A stretch of 64,000 bases of DNA, taken from contig OZ025276.1 in the NCBI GenBank assembly GCA_964019165.1, positions 7,289,820 through 7,353,819 of the forward strand, written 5' to 3'. The notes under the pieces were generated by a model that made no database searches, was not told the DNA's origin, and saw only the letters and a list, made by a program, of their open reading frames with translations. Shown one piece after another: positions 30,601 through 43,200 of the stretch. Position 1 is the stretch's first letter, and each line of letters begins with the position of its first letter. Position numbers and translations under genes: made by a program. This DNA is from Mastigias papua. Lineage: Eukaryota > Cnidaria > Scyphozoa > Rhizostomeae > Mastigiidae.

Positions 30601-31222
30601 TACCTAGGTTGGACAGTCGTTAAAAGGAGAAATGTTTTCCTTGCAAAGCATCCCTATTCCTTTGATGCCTTTTGTAAATAATAGCATCATTTTGATTCCA
30701 GCTGATATTTTAGTTGCTTGACTATCCATTGCTTGATAGTGGTGTTGATGTCAATTGTTTCAGTGATACCCTCCCCGTGTGAAGATTACATGGGAGATTC
30801 AAGGCGTTCTTTAGAATTGTCATTTTGAGTCTTGTCTTTGCCAACATAAGTTTACTGAACGATCTTCCGCTACTTGCTACAGTGACAGGGCATAAGAGCT
30901 ATTTGTTCCTATGGGTAAGTACCCTTACACCCCTACTGGTAGGCTCTTATTCTTGTGAGAAAATGCGAAATGAATCTCTTGAATACTCTTCAGCTTCTAT
31001 AATTCTGAGGACTGTATTTATCTTTCAACAATGGAACAAGTTATTTCTTCTAATAGATTTAAGGTTAATTTCCATGTACGTCAGGTTCACTTCACAATAA
31101 TCACAACACTAAACTAGGGGTGTTTTGCATTGCCCCCTGTACATTGTTCTTCCTAAATATGGCAAAATGATATCCATATATATATATAAGATTCAATGTC
31201 TTACAGAGGGGCACTTCTTACT

Positions 31223-31651
31223 TCATCTGTTACTGATTAATATGTATATGCCTTTTTCTTCCTCCTTTAGAACGCTGATTTCACTAAGCAAACATGGGGC
31301 AGAAATCTTGTTACACAATACAGTGCTTAGTTCATCGGCTTTTGCCTCAGTTACATTATTCTGAGGAGGCGAAAGGATAGAAAATGATTTGAGCTTGTCG
31401 AAAAATTTGAGCTTCGAATTACCTTCACAACCATCAATAAACTGGTCAATAACACTATTTTCCTCTCCTATAGAATTAGTTGGACGATAATGATCCCCTT
31501 GTTGGCTGTTCTTTCGATGAAGCTCGTATTCTTGCTCTGTATCTAAAATCAATTTCTCTGCTAATAAAACTGCTGCCGTAATTTGACCCTCCGTGTCTTC
31601 ATCATTTCGAGTTCTCTCGAGAGCTTTACCAGTCGAATTTATCAATGACAA
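31223..31651 (-). CDS. Unassigned 142-codon open frame
   Basis: A charged, hydrophilic frame with a Glu-rich helix (AAVLLAEKLILDTEQEYELH) and no membrane segment. It overlaps the first copy of a 110-bp direct repeat at its 5' end and lies next to a PLE fragment. No domain recognised. It may be an N-terminal region of a retroelement protein or a chance frame. Confidence 0.3.
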   Translation of the reverse strand: MSLINSTGKALERTRNDEDTEGQITAAVLLAEKLILDTEQEYELHRKNSQQGDHYRPTNSIGEENSVIDQFIDGCEGNSKLKFFDKLKSFSILSPPQNNVTEAKADELSTVLCNKISAPCLLSEISVLKEEEKGIYILISNR

Positions 31652-31745
31652 AGCAGCAAAACCGTTAAGCCCTTCTTTCTGCTATTGAGCTAACAGGTAA
31701 AGTCACACTTCTGCATTTTCTTTCTAATTTCTATAGCTTGCTTAT
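31636..31745. repeat. Direct repeat copy 1 (110 bp)
   Basis: About 96% identical to 32623-32732, from AATTTATCAA to AGCTTGCTTAT. The pair brackets a PLE coding fragment, so they could be pseudo-LTR pieces or products of a local duplication. Confidence 0.88.
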
Positions 31746-31757
31746 CCAAATCTTAGC

Positions 31758-32024
31758 TTGCTTAGCTTGCTTTCTTTAGCTTCCAAAGTACGTACACAGT
31801 CGCAAACTGATCTGTTAAAGGAAAAAGAAACACCAGACGAGGGTATTTTACCCTTTGTCATTCCTTTCAACACAAACACAAAGTCAATCGGCCTCATATT
31901 AAACAAACATTGGAGTACGATCATGAAAGACATTACACTAAATCCAATTCACCAGGAGAAACCGATAATGGCTTTCAAACGAAATCGTAACATTAGAGAC
32001 ATCTTAGTCCATACGAAATTATAA
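31758..32024 (+). mobile_element. PLE-like linker fragment
   Basis: The frame contains GILPFVIPFNTNTKSIGLIL, then ILNKHW, EKPIMAFKRNRNIRDILVHT. The LPFV..FN and (P)I..+RNRN+RD+LV motifs match the segment between RT and GIY-YIG in PLE proteins (compare TLPFVSTFNPR..SLKKLLTRAKF in the 4-8 kb element). The nuclease itself is missing. Confidence 0.6.
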
Positions 32025-32622
32025 CATAACATATCCATCATTCTAATGTTCGTATACCGTAATCATTTTTATACCAGATACTACTATATCAATAATCTAT
32101 GACTGTCTCGTACCGCCCTTTCCTTCTCACTTGGCTACATTTAAACTTACAATATCCTTCGTCAAACTCGCAACACTGGATTAAACCTTGATACACACTA
32201 AGCTCAAGTCATGATACACAGGAATATATGTAAGTGTACATTCGATAAAATTTACCTCTATTTTATCTCATTGTCCTATTCTGCACTTCTTTTACAATTT
32301 GTACGATGATGCCCCTTTTGGGGTGTTGGGGGGCCTGTAATCGATAGCGTACTGTCCTTAAACCCCCGAAACGCTGATTACAGGTTGATAGCTAATGATT
32401 CGTACAATTCTTATCATTCTGAGAATTTAACTTTACACAGCGCGCGCCATCTCATTTCGCTTGTCATTAATAAACCCTACTATACTAGGGTTTTCATCGT
32501 TGTGTATTCAAAGCACATCGATTCATCACAAGAGACTTGCACTTACGTAGAGTTATAGGGTGTGGCTGCGATTACTCTTTATTTCTTGTTTTAACCTTTA
32601 TTTTTGTATACACAACAACAAC

Positions 32623-32732
32623 AATTTATCAACGACAAAGCAGCAAAACCGTTAAGCCCTTCTTTCTGCTATTGAGCTAACAAGTAAAGTCACACTTCTG
32701 CATTTTCTTTCTAATTTCTTTAGCTTGCTTAT
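32623..32732. repeat. Direct repeat copy 2 (110 bp)
   Basis: Partner of 31636-31745, 987 bp apart in the same orientation. Confidence 0.88.
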
Positions 32733-33564
32733 ATGTGAAATCAGCGGATTCGATTTGTTTTCTTTCGCCGTTCTGTAAAGCTTCTAAGATTGTCTAGCAG
32801 TTATTTCCAAACGTCTTGAAACACTCACATTTCTTTTTGACTCATAGAGCTAACTCCCCACTACCCCCTTAGAGCAATGTTCAATTAATCAGGAATACTC
32901 CCAGTAGACACATCAATTGGCACTGAAATGGCACTCTAGCAACTAAGCTTTTGCCTCAACATTGTTTTAAAAGGGAGGAGATGAATCACTAGCCGTCAAT
33001 TTTTGACCGATAATTGACTATCGTCAAATAAATTGCATTATTTACTGGGTGTTCCAATGAATTTTAGCCGTGACTGAATATGAGATCCAAATGCTGTCAA
33101 TTGAATCAGACCTAGCAATCCATCTCCTTTGGGACGTGTTTCTTAACTTTAATGAACCGTGCACTTTCTGTAATTCACCTTCCAAAATGGTATTTCTTTC
33201 TGTCCGTGTAGAGAAAAAGACATCGCATTTGTAGTACCTCAATCATATTTGAAACAGGGAAGTTTACTTTGTAGCATCTTTGACCAAATGTGTTCGAGCG
33301 ATGTGATAGGTACGGGAAATAAAGAATGTCAACTTTCTGGTAAACAATTCTTTAACTTTGTAATACGCACGATCATCTCCTGTTTTATCGTCAAAAGTTT
33401 GCAAGCAAAGAAATTTTTCTTATTTCTTCTGGTAAATTACGCAGCAAACTACGATTGATAATTAATCTATGTTACTGACATCTGTGGTTGTATCAGTTAT
33501 GGCAGACATGATGGTACTCATTGCATATATGATATGGCTTCCTTGCGAACAGGGATGATGTGTC
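32733..33564. other. No gene seen (32.7-33.6 kb)
   Basis: Short unrelated frames on both strands only. Confidence 0.5.
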
Positions 33565-33760
33565 TCGGGGTGAGTGGCCAGGCGGTTCAGTTGGTTTCCG
33601 TTAGCTAGCTGAAGTTAAGCTTGGCTGTGTTAGTTCGACAGCTGGATGAGCGACTATCCAGACAACGACCAAAGCAACTCACTCCGCCGTCCTTCGGAAG
33701 GGACATTAAACTAGGGGTCCCATCCATGCCTAGATGCGGCATGCACAGTTGGTCTAAATT
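33565..33760 (+). mobile_element. SINE-like repeat with a structured body
   Basis: A GC-richer island reads GAAGTTAAGC, then GTTAGTTCGACAGCTGGATG, which resembles the 5S rRNA internal promoter (AGCTAAGC, then GTTAGTACTTGGATGGG). It continues with CCGTCCTTCGGAAGGGAC and ATTAAACTAGGGGTCCC (GGGAC/GTCCC inverted). The CCTTCGGAAGGGACRTTAAA motif is, to my memory, widespread in repeats of marine invertebrates. The 5S relationship is inference. Confidence 0.45.
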
Positions 33761-33789
33761 AGCTGAAAACGCGAGATATGATAATAACT

Positions 33790-34131
33790 CTACTCAATAA
33801 ACCTACCCAAAATAAAGTAAACATTAACAACAGCTTCTGTATGTAGCTTAATAAATTCATTTGGTGAATCGTTGCTCATATATGTTACGTGATAAGGCCT
33901 CAATCTTTTCCCATCATACCAGTACTGGGGCACATTACTGTAGCGACTCAGTATTAGCACATTCTGGTAAAAATTGCTGGACGCATTCACTTCACCTTGA
34001 CGCACTATGTTTTGCTTTGCCATTGTCTTAACAACATCATAGAGCATTTTTATGATCATCGTATCGAAATAAGTGTCGCCATCTTCTTGAAATGTGGCAT
34101 TTCTACGATTCATATCAATAAGACCATTCAC
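33790..34131 (-). CDS. Unassigned 113-codon open frame, exon-like
   Basis: The minus strand reads FQEDGDTYFDTMIIKMLYDV, then NFYQNVLILSRYSNVPQYWY and KRLRPYHVTYMSNDSPN. The composition is protein-like and the frame runs into a donor-like G|GTAGGT near 33800, so it could be an exon or gene remnant on the minus strand. I do not recognise the family and see no good acceptor. Confidence 0.4.
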   Translation of the reverse strand: MNGLIDMNRRNATFQEDGDTYFDTMIIKMLYDVVKTMAKQNIVRQGEVNASSNFYQNVLILSRYSNVPQYWYDGKRLRPYHVTYMSNDSPNEFIKLHTEAVVNVYFILGRFIE

Positions 34132-36539
34132 ATAATGTTATGTATACATAAAGTGTGTCAAGTCTTTGAATGCTGCTAGATGCTTTTGGCTTGTGAAATG
34201 CAGCAATAATTTGCCCTTTTCCTTGATCCCAACACATTTTATCTGGTTCCATTCTCTCACACCATCCATTGCCCACCTTTCATCACAGCAGGACAGACCT
34301 GGACCTTTCAGAAAAAGCTACCTCAATGCAGATCTGCAACATCTTTGATACTAAATTAGAGGTGTGGATGTTCTTCAAAAGAAGAGAGATTAGGCTGGCA
34401 CGGACCTAATTTCATAAGGCACATCCTCTTTGGCCACCTATTCTAGATTCTCCTCCAGTTGTTCTTAAATGGAAAGGTATTTATCCTGGAAAGAAATTAT
34501 ATATAGAAGTGAGACATTTTTATGTTCGCCTAACGGTAAATGATTTACTAAGGTACAAAATGCCGTTCTTACCAGATATACGACCTGTTTTATTGCTGAT
34601 ATGCAAAATTGACAACTGATTCTCTGACTAGTTCAGAGGATAGTTATGTAGGCAAGGTGAGAACAAAAGCAAGACATTGACAAATTAACATGCACAGAAA
34701 TTTTGCTAATAACAATAAGTGAAAACTCAACCTATTCATTATGTACGGAATATTCTAGGACAAGGAACACTTTCCTTATGTGATGTTATTATTGAGTATT
34801 GGGTTCCACGAAGATTTGCATTTTCTGACAAGTTTTCAATTAGTTGATTGCCACTTCCCCTAATATAAGTAGGGCTTCCAGTTGAGCATGAGTCAATATC
34901 TGGACATCATTTGCATGTATAGGGTCCAACGCAAAAGAACTCATCTCTGCCAGCAAATCTCTCACTGTATTACTCGCTCTCGGTACGAGATCTGATTACT
35001 CACTCTCGGTACGAAGTACACCGAAACTCTTAAATCCGTTGAGGAAAAACTTGCTTCCGAAGTTTCTTAACTCTTTCCGTGTAGCTCTAAGTTTCTTAAC
35101 TTTTATGCTGTCTAGCACTAGATTTTAATAAACCGGTTTCTTTTAAAAAAGGACGTAGACAGCTCTTAGCTAGCTTCCCACTATCTAATTGTGCCCTCAA
35201 TAAAAACATCTGGGTACAGCGTCCATGTCGCTACATAACAACACAATAATACAACATAACTCTTCTCTTAAAAAAATAACATAAAATATCATCAGTCTAT
35301 CATATCAAGGAGCCTATAGGATCTCCGTAACGGTCCGTTTGCCTTAGGTTTTCTTGCTGAAAGTCCGAATGGGCACTCGAAGCAAGGCGTACATCATCAT
35401 CTGATTCTTCTAGTACGATACATTTCTAGTGAAGAGTTTGTTACTTGCTTGTCTAATTGCTTTAATTTTGTCACTGTGAATGGAACAGGGCTAAATCTGG
35501 TTGATACTTTATGTTGTTTCTGTTATTGACAGTGAACAGTATCTCTATTTCTATTTCATTTTGTGTCACTTGTCTTTTCGAATAGGCATAGGTCTTTGCA
35601 GGTAATTTTCTTGCTTCATTGTGCGATGCTACGCAAATGCAATACAAACTTTTTGGTGTTGAACGTGTGAATTGAAAACAATCCCAGTGGTAGATATGTG
35701 CGTAACGAACAGGCATTAAGGACTAGATTGTAGTCACAGCTAAATCTATCACTTGGTAGCTTTCCATTATTTATGGTAATATTGTTGTTTGTTTTATTTT
35801 ATAATTGATATTCCTGAGGTTTAAATTTTAGATGTAATTCATGGAAACATTGCAGTTCACTCAAGTAGACAAGGAATAGGTTGATATTGCAAAATATGAA
35901 CAAACTACAACCAATGTGATTATTGATTTTTCTACGCTTAAAATCTTATTTGTAATGATAACACTTTTGAACTTTTTTTATTTTATGCTGCTTTTGTTTA
36001 GTTACATTGTCAAAAGTATGTCCACTGCATGATCCCGAGTAGAATTCCGCCCCATTATTAATGCTGCAAAACCCTATAGCCTCCGTTCCTCTGCTGAAAA
36101 CCGGTGTGAGAATTCCTCAATAGTGTAACACTTGCCGTTTCACACTAGCCTCAATAGTGTGGCCGTCCCTAATTTGTTGTGTTGGAGATCTGATGCCCCC
36201 TCGAAGAAGGTGCAGTGGGCAGATCGATAAGAAATGTTATCTCAGTAAGCAAATTTTTTCGTAGTTCACCAAAGGACTTAAGAATCATCCCAATTTGTTT
36301 CCAATAAATTTTTATGTCCCCGGCTTATTCTAAAAGTACTGTAGATTTTCCTTCATCATCCACACCTGAGCACTAAACTGGTCAGCCAGCTTGTTGTGTG
36401 GAAGGTGCTACTAATTTTAAAATGCTTGTTCCACGCGTTAGACCCTACCTTAGTGGTCCATCTTAATGTTTTTCCGCCGCGCACTATATCACTGTGGATA
36501 ATTATTTTCCGTGAAAGTAGTCATGTAGCATATTTATCC
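34132..36539. other. No gene seen (34.1-36.5 kb)
   Basis: Short frames only. Near 34970-35020 the string CTCACTCTCGGTACGA occurs twice within 35 bp. The TA-poor, CAACA-rich sequence at 35230-35280 could be an old LTR edge but cannot be supported. Confidence 0.4.
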
Positions 36540-36617
36540 CTCCAGGGGACCCTGCTTCGAGAAAGTATGGCTTAGAGGACCACCATGCACGATAATTCGA
36601 AAGTTTGGGAACCACTG
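36540..36617 (-). mobile_element. hAT-like transposon terminus
   Basis: Read on the minus strand from 36617 it begins CAGTGGTTCCCAAACTTTCG, the classic end of many hAT/Charlie-type elements, followed by GGTGGTCC. The opposite end was not found. Confidence 0.45.
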
Positions 36618-37789
36618 CTCTATAAAGCGAGTTTTGCAAAATGCTTTGGCAGAATATTTTAAAAACTGGTCATGTCTCCTATTCGAGATGTTGGATCAGG
36701 CCTAGCTTTTTCACCCTGGTGTATATCCCTTTTGATTAGTAGTTGCAATCGTATGCTGTAATGCTGCAATATTATAATCATACATAAAGTGAATTCTTCC
36801 TCGTGTTTTTACTGCGTGTGACAGATTACTGGGATGTATACGTGATAACGGAGTATGGGATTCTGATAGGATTGCTCTTTTTCGTTACTTGCCGTAGGAA
36901 TAGTTCATTCTCTTTTCCAATAAATCAAGTCATAGACCAAGATGATACCTCAACCCATAGAACAAGCGTATGTATATTTTGTTGATTGGCTAATTCTTCT
37001 TTTAGAGAAATCGAGGTAAAGGTAATACTATTTATTTGCTAGTACAGTTTAGACTGCTAAGTGAAATTTAATACGAAATCATTTGGCAAGTTTTTGGAAA
37101 ACTTTGGCAGATCAATTGGCAGTAAAATCTTAAGCTACATTTAGTTTTATGCCCATGCCCAATCTAGATAAATTCTTCTGATATTTTCTCTTTCAGGTTT
37201 GTTTTCAAATACTTCTCAGTCAATTTTGACACATTATTGATACCTTACTCCAAAATTACAGGGATATACGATGTAAATCTCCTGCAAGGTCTCTTTGTCC
37301 TTCTATATTAAATAAAAAATTATAAAGTTACTCTTTAAAACTCATATTTATGCATAAATATCATCCTGTTTACAATTGTCTTGATGGAACTTCCATTGTG
37401 CTATATTAGAAACTTCAAATTGAACACATACTGGAATGATACGTCTTTTACCAAATTAACGGTCTCTATTTGACGTTCTTGTGAAATATAAAGTAATGCA
37501 ATTGTAAGCAGTGACTTTTCGATACTGCTTGAGGCGGCGCACACATTTTGAGATTTGAATAATGGAATATAAATCCAAGTTGAATCTCAGGGAATATTTC
37601 CGGAAAATTTATGGCGCAAAGAATCAAGTCGGAGATATTCGGTTGCAAATCTGTTTGCAGACAGTTTTGGCGCAACTCTGTGGAACAATGATCATTGGAG
37701 TCGCGAAAAACCAAGTGACATTTTGTAGCCTTATTTCTTAACTTACACCTCTTTCTGCTTATAAGTCAATTCCTTTATGTCCTACTCAA

Positions 37790-37893
37790 GAAGTTCTCGG
37801 CGCAGAGGAAACCGCACACTTTGTGCTTGTTGGGCGGAAAATGCTTGAATCTTCGAACAACGACAACAACAATAACATCACCAACAACGTGAC
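37790..37893 (+). other. Possible 5' untranslated exon of the asparaginase gene
   Basis: A CA/AAC-rich stretch ends in a strong donor AC|GTAAGTAT at 37893/37894. It contains ATG at 37841 (MLESSNNDNNNNITNNV..), but splicing to the exon at 40.1 kb would give a stop, so it would act as 5' UTR with a short upstream frame, or belong to something else. Confidence 0.3.
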
Positions 37894-38298
37894 GTAAGTA
37901 TAGCTCATGCATGTGCGTTTCAAATACAGTATCATCAGTTTACCGAGTTGTTACTCAGTAGGGTGATACAATTTGTGATATACACGTGGTAAGTTGCCAT
38001 TGGCATTTAATTTTTATTATATTGTAGCACTTTTATGACATCCTTTCTGAATGAGACCCAACTGGACGGCAGTTTTTGACCCAGGCATAGAATATGTATT
38101 ACAGTCAGTCACAAAGATCTCATCTTGCCCTTTGGTTTCCATTATGTCAACTGTACTTCCGATACTACCAAGCTCCCCACCATTCAATATCTGTAATACA
38201 GCCTTTGGAAACCCTTAACAGAATTTTGCTAGTTAGGGTGTTCCATTAATCCGTTGACATCGAATTGACCTAAGCGCCTATATACCAATGTTTCATGT

Positions 38299-39115
38299 AC
38301 AGTATAATCCGGTTATAACATACTTCCGGCTGATTTCGTACGTTGTACACGAAGTGCACTATAACCAGGGTAAAATTATATAAACCAAAATTAGTTATTG
38401 AATGATATATGTTTGCCTTTGAGCCATTTTTAGCACTTTTTTAGCCTGAAATACTTAAAGTAAAGATGTACACAAGTTTCTTCATTTTAGAAAAACTGAG
38501 ATTTTGACAAATTTAAACATTCTTATAAGTAGCACACATATATAATTGCAATATTCAAGAGTAGTTACTGCAAAGTTTAAAGAAGTTCATATCATATGTC
38601 TGAATACTTTTTCTTATCGAAGCGCTTCTTACATCTACATCAATTTTGATTGAATAGTTCAGTTTCTCTTTGGCACTAGGCACGTAAACCTGCAAACTTG
38701 AATATACATTTGATTGCCATTTTGTTGTACTAGAGATGGTACACACAAAAGTAATGTGAATATAGCATTGCTAGATATATGACAGGACTCCACAGCAATT
38801 GACAATCCCTGTCTTTAGTTAAAGCAGCTATTGCTGGAAAATGGGTAGACCTTAGCCATTATGTCAATAATTTTTACATGGTGAACCTGCAAGGGGGATT
38901 AACTAGGAAACCTTACAACATATTGTATGGCCAAGTCAATTTGTCTCCATAAGTCAAAACAAGAGTATGTTATAGCCAAAGGTATGTAGTAACCAAGTAT
39001 TGTATGACTGGGGTATTTTTTCAGGGTTTGTATGACCCATTAGTAGGGGCAGACCCCTTCAGTATATTATATCTAAAAGTATGCTATAGCTGAGTATGTT
39101 TTAATGAGATTATAC
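38299..39115. mobile_element. Pogo/Tc1-like non-autonomous transposon
   Basis: The left end ACAGTATAATCCGGTTATAACATACT and right end AGTATGTTTTAATGAGATTATAC are imperfect inverted repeats of about 25 bp. Subterminal GGGTATTTTTTCAGG and AAGTATGCTATAGC segments are typical of these elements. No transposase frame is seen. Confidence 0.55.
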
Positions 39116-40145
39116 AATAATGGCATATTTGATGAGTTTAACCTCATCCCACCATATTTACTCAGAATTGTCCCTATTTTCCTTGGATTGTAACCTGCTA
39201 AAAATACTCTCATTGCAGTTGTCATTATTATCTTGTGTTGCCTTTGTAGCACCTACTGCTTTTTTGTTCATAATGCAACATTATTTGGCAGTGTAATTTT
39301 TCTTGTGATATTTATGGCACTCTTTTCCAAAGGCAGACATCTTTTGATGGGTGCAGAATACTGCATTTTGAACATTTTTTTATCTCAGTATTAGATCTCT
39401 TCAACTGGCTGGGGTTAATTTGGAACCTTTTCATCTTTTTGTAATTGTTTCAATTCGTCCTCATACCTTCCTCACTCCCATATGTTATAAACTTGACTTC
39501 ATACCTTTTAATTTCAGCAGTGACAGTTTTATCCCTGATGTTGTCTGAAAGATATGCTTTCCATTTGTAGATGCTTTACTTGTAATTCTCTGTCTGACAT
39601 AGAGAAGATTGATTGGCCACAGATTATATTATCTTTTTTGGCAAATTTACACTGCCAGCTTTTGTAAATTGATAAAAGAATGGATAAATTCTTGCCCCTC
39701 TGAGTGCTGAAAACTCCAAAACCTTTATCTATAAAACCCAGTTCATACTTCCCTTCAAGATGCTCGTCAGATTTCCTTAAGACTGCATCAAACTTTTCTT
39801 GTTCTTTGTTTTCCACCCAGGAAAATTGATTATTCCATTTAATGGTGTCTTGTTCAAGTTGTAGAATAAAATAAGTTTAACTGATACTGAACTTCAAGGG
39901 GAGGTGCCATATATTACATAGGTAGTATATTGTTTTCAGGAGCAATAGGCTTTCACACTTCATAGATATTTGATTCCATTTTTAATCTTTGGTTTTAGTT
40001 TTGAGTTCTTGAAAATATATGTCAAAATAACAAGCAGAAATTTTATGTCTACTATTCTCAAAATCAACTTTTATATTTTTAAAGTGTTACACTCGGCTTT
40101 TGTCTAATAGATATTGTGTCTTGTAGCCATTGCACTGGATTTGAC
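39116..40145. other. Upstream region of asparaginase gene
   Basis: A minus-strand frame at 39816-39529 contains YELGFIDKGFGVFSTQRG, which resembles the opening of a SET domain (..KGRGVFAT..), but the rest does not follow the fold, so it is left unassigned. Confidence 0.35.
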
Positions 40146-40262
40146 ATGAAACCCTGTGTTATTGTTCATGGTGGTGCATCCAATATTGCTGACATTTTTG
40201 TAGAAAGATATAAAAGTGGTACAAAGAGTGCAGCAAAAGCTGGATATGATGTCCTTAAGAAG
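40146..40262 (+). CDS. ASRGL1: Asparaginase exon 1 (start codon, HGGA loop)
   Basis: ATG at 40146 opens [16 protein letters not shown], then GYDVLKK. This start matches the family start (short lead, then VVHGGAG). The donor AAG|GTTTTG is phase 0. The segment before the ATG (from a TTGTAG acceptor-like site at 40126) would be 5' UTR. Confidence 0.88.
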
Positions 40263-43200
40263 GTTTTGCATTTTGTTTCTCTATCTGTAGCAACAGCTTC
40301 TAATGTGGTCCATTCACAACATCATTATTGAACATCACAGTGTTCTCTAAGGGTAGTCAATGCAAACAGGTAGAGCCAAATATATAGCACAGTAATAATA
40401 AGATCCTTTGGGACCTCTTACTGCATAGACTGATTATCTGCAAAAGAGTAAAAGTTACCTATTGGGTTTTTAGTGCGCAACGTGTCTCAAACCATTATGT
40501 TCAAAACAGAAAGAATATCTTTTACATACAGAATTACACTGTAGTGTTCAGCAAGGAATATTACAGCAACTTGAATCTGAATGTAGTTTTCTATGCACCA
40601 GTAGCAAGTAGCTATTACTTTCTATCAATATGTAGACTTCAGTCACATAGGTTACTAGTTGTAGCTTGGTGTTTGATTGTATTATAGCTTGCCTAAGATA
40701 ACTCTACATACTAATTATGATGACTTATTCCTGCATGTTAACATTCTCTTGTTGGTAAATGGATGAGATCGTTCACTCTCTATAGTTGTAATGGATGTTT
40801 ATATGATGAAAGAAGCCCCATATGAAGGGGGGCTGCTAGAAATAGTTTTAAATGGCAGAGCACTTCTTTTAAGAAGCGCAGTCTCTGTCTCAAGTATTCA
40901 CCTGCTTGCCTCTCTTATATGGACTTTCTTTGAGTATTTCCCGCATGATCAACACGCATTTCGTATTTTGCCTGGAAATAATCCGTTGGAGCATTTGATT
41001 TTTTCATTTTCCGCTAAATATGCGATGAATTTTTATTATAAAGGAGAGAACTTCGAAACTTTTAAAGAGAAACAACACTGAGCCAGAAACAGCGAAAATG
41101 CTTATTTGTGCACTTGATCGAACCCCCTCCCCTCTGTATGCATCTGTGCTCTTTTGGTCTGATCCCCCTCCTCCTAACTACGTACGTACTTTATAGATGG
41201 CCCCTTATTCAAAGGTACTATATCTGGTCTTGAGTGTTCGAGAATCGTGTCAGTTTGGGTATTCATGTTGCATAATAGTTTCACTTGCTCATACCACCTT
41301 TCACCGTGCTCAAGGTTGTAGTTTCTGAGTATCTACTAGTGCGTTGCCTGGGCTATTTGGCTAAAATTTTACATTCGGAAAATAAACAAGCTTGTGTTTC
41401 TGCCAGTTCTCCACACATTCTACTAGTGGGGGGTATATTACCCTTTTCTATGTGCTGTTTAATTGACCTGATTCTATTGCATGTTTTTGTGCTGCCAATA
41501 AGGGACCTTCAGGTGCCTTCTGTAGGTCTCAAAGTGTCGAGCCATACAAAATTGATAACAAATACTTAAAACTGACAGAAGGTTGAAAAGCAGAAAACGT
41601 CCTTAGACATAAACAAGCCATGAAGAATTCTCTATTCGTAATGCTTCTCGCCATGTTAGAATAACTTGTGGATATTGCCTGCTTGTTTTAAAACAAGAAT
41701 TTCAGCACAACGTATGCAAAACAATTTCCCCGTAAAGGACATCCACATGCTGATAGACACCCCCTCTCCCTGTCCAGGTTTGTCTACATCTTTGCTAGCG
41801 CCCTCCCCCTAACGTACAAGCATCCTTTAAGGATGGCCCCTTGATAATCTGTTATAGTATATAACTTCTCTATAAGGGGCCATCCACATAGTACGTACGC
41901 ACAAAGGGGGGGAGGGGGATTCAGCAACAAGCGTATGTTTACATACAAGGGGGAAGGGGGTCCGAGCAATATGTACGTGCGCAATACCACCAATGCAGAA
42001 AACTACACTAGCAATAGTACACCTTCATTCGCGTACAGTCTGCCATTGCCAACATGCTAACATCAAGAATGCATCTGAGCTTGAAGCTTTGGAACGTGGA
42101 TTGTCCTTTGTCGCAATCCATCTGATGGAACCCTTGTACCTTTCTTATGATCTGATTGGGTAGCAGAAGCAGGCAAAAAGGAGGGAGGGTAAATTGAAAA
42201 AGGAATTTGTCTAGAATGTTGCAGCTACTTGCAGATTCAAGCTGCAATGCGGTGCCGCAAGAAATGCTACTATCTGAATGTTGTGTACAAACTTAGCAGT
42301 ACTTTATTTAAAATCAGCAATGCAGAAGAACCCAGTGTCGGTGAAATTTATTCAGAGGTTACCGTGACGGAGGATCGAATGGAAATTGTTTAGAATTTTT
42401 GAGATGTTCTAGAAGGACCATTTACTGGCATTACACGTTTTGGTTTTTATAAGAAAATAGTGTATAAGAAAATGAGGCTGAAAAAGCCAAAATCGTTTGA
42501 AAATGCTAAGAAAATCACAGGCTCAAGTGTCAAACTTCACCTTTTTACGCGGGAGAGATCGATATTAGCTCATTATTTGCAAGCTCCTTTACCAAGATCA
42601 AACTTTTCCTTGAATAATATTGGTTAACAAAGATCAGACTTTTTATATGACATAATGGTAACCTCTTTTAGCCAATGTACTCCAATAAAAGTTAAGAAGC
42701 TCTCAGCCTCAATTTCGGGAATAGTTAAGACAATTGAGCCTCAGATGAAAAAGTGATTTTCTTATTAAAAAAAGCGTGTATTAAAACAACTTTCTGCACA
42801 ACTACTGACAACAACATTCTTCTTAATTGCTTTGTTTTAATTTCTTGTTCAAACCACGATTAACGATATCGGTAACCACACGGGGGTGGGGGGGGGTTGT
42901 TGCGAAAGTACATACGCAGATAATGGGGTTCTCAAAGAAATATATGCTTGCGTAGGGTAGGGGAGTCGAAATTTTTAATATTTTTGAGTACGTACTATGT
43001 GGATGGCCCCTAACTCGAAACAGGGGAACATGCATGCTGAAAAGTTTTGTTGTTCGAAACTCATCAGAGTGTGAAATGTTGGATAGCGACCAAAAGGTGA
43101 ACCGAAATTTGCAGCCAGATGCAGATAGGTTCACGTGATATATCGATACTGCGTCCAGTTGGCTCTATGATTAACCTTTGGGCACCGATTCACCGTTGTT

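Noticed and set aside
32300..32400. Possible hammerhead near GAAACGCTGATTACAGG
   Set aside because: The core would be CUGAUUA, which breaks the CUGANGA rule, although a CCTGTAATC/GATTACAGG stem exists.
37841..37893. Coding first exon for the asparaginase gene
   Set aside because: Splicing to 40.1 kb gives an in-frame stop; the family start is already at 40146. Kept only as a possible 5' UTR exon.
39529..39816. SET-domain-like frame (GFGVFSTQ)
   Set aside because: Only a short motif fits; the rest of the SET fold is missing, so it is not annotated.
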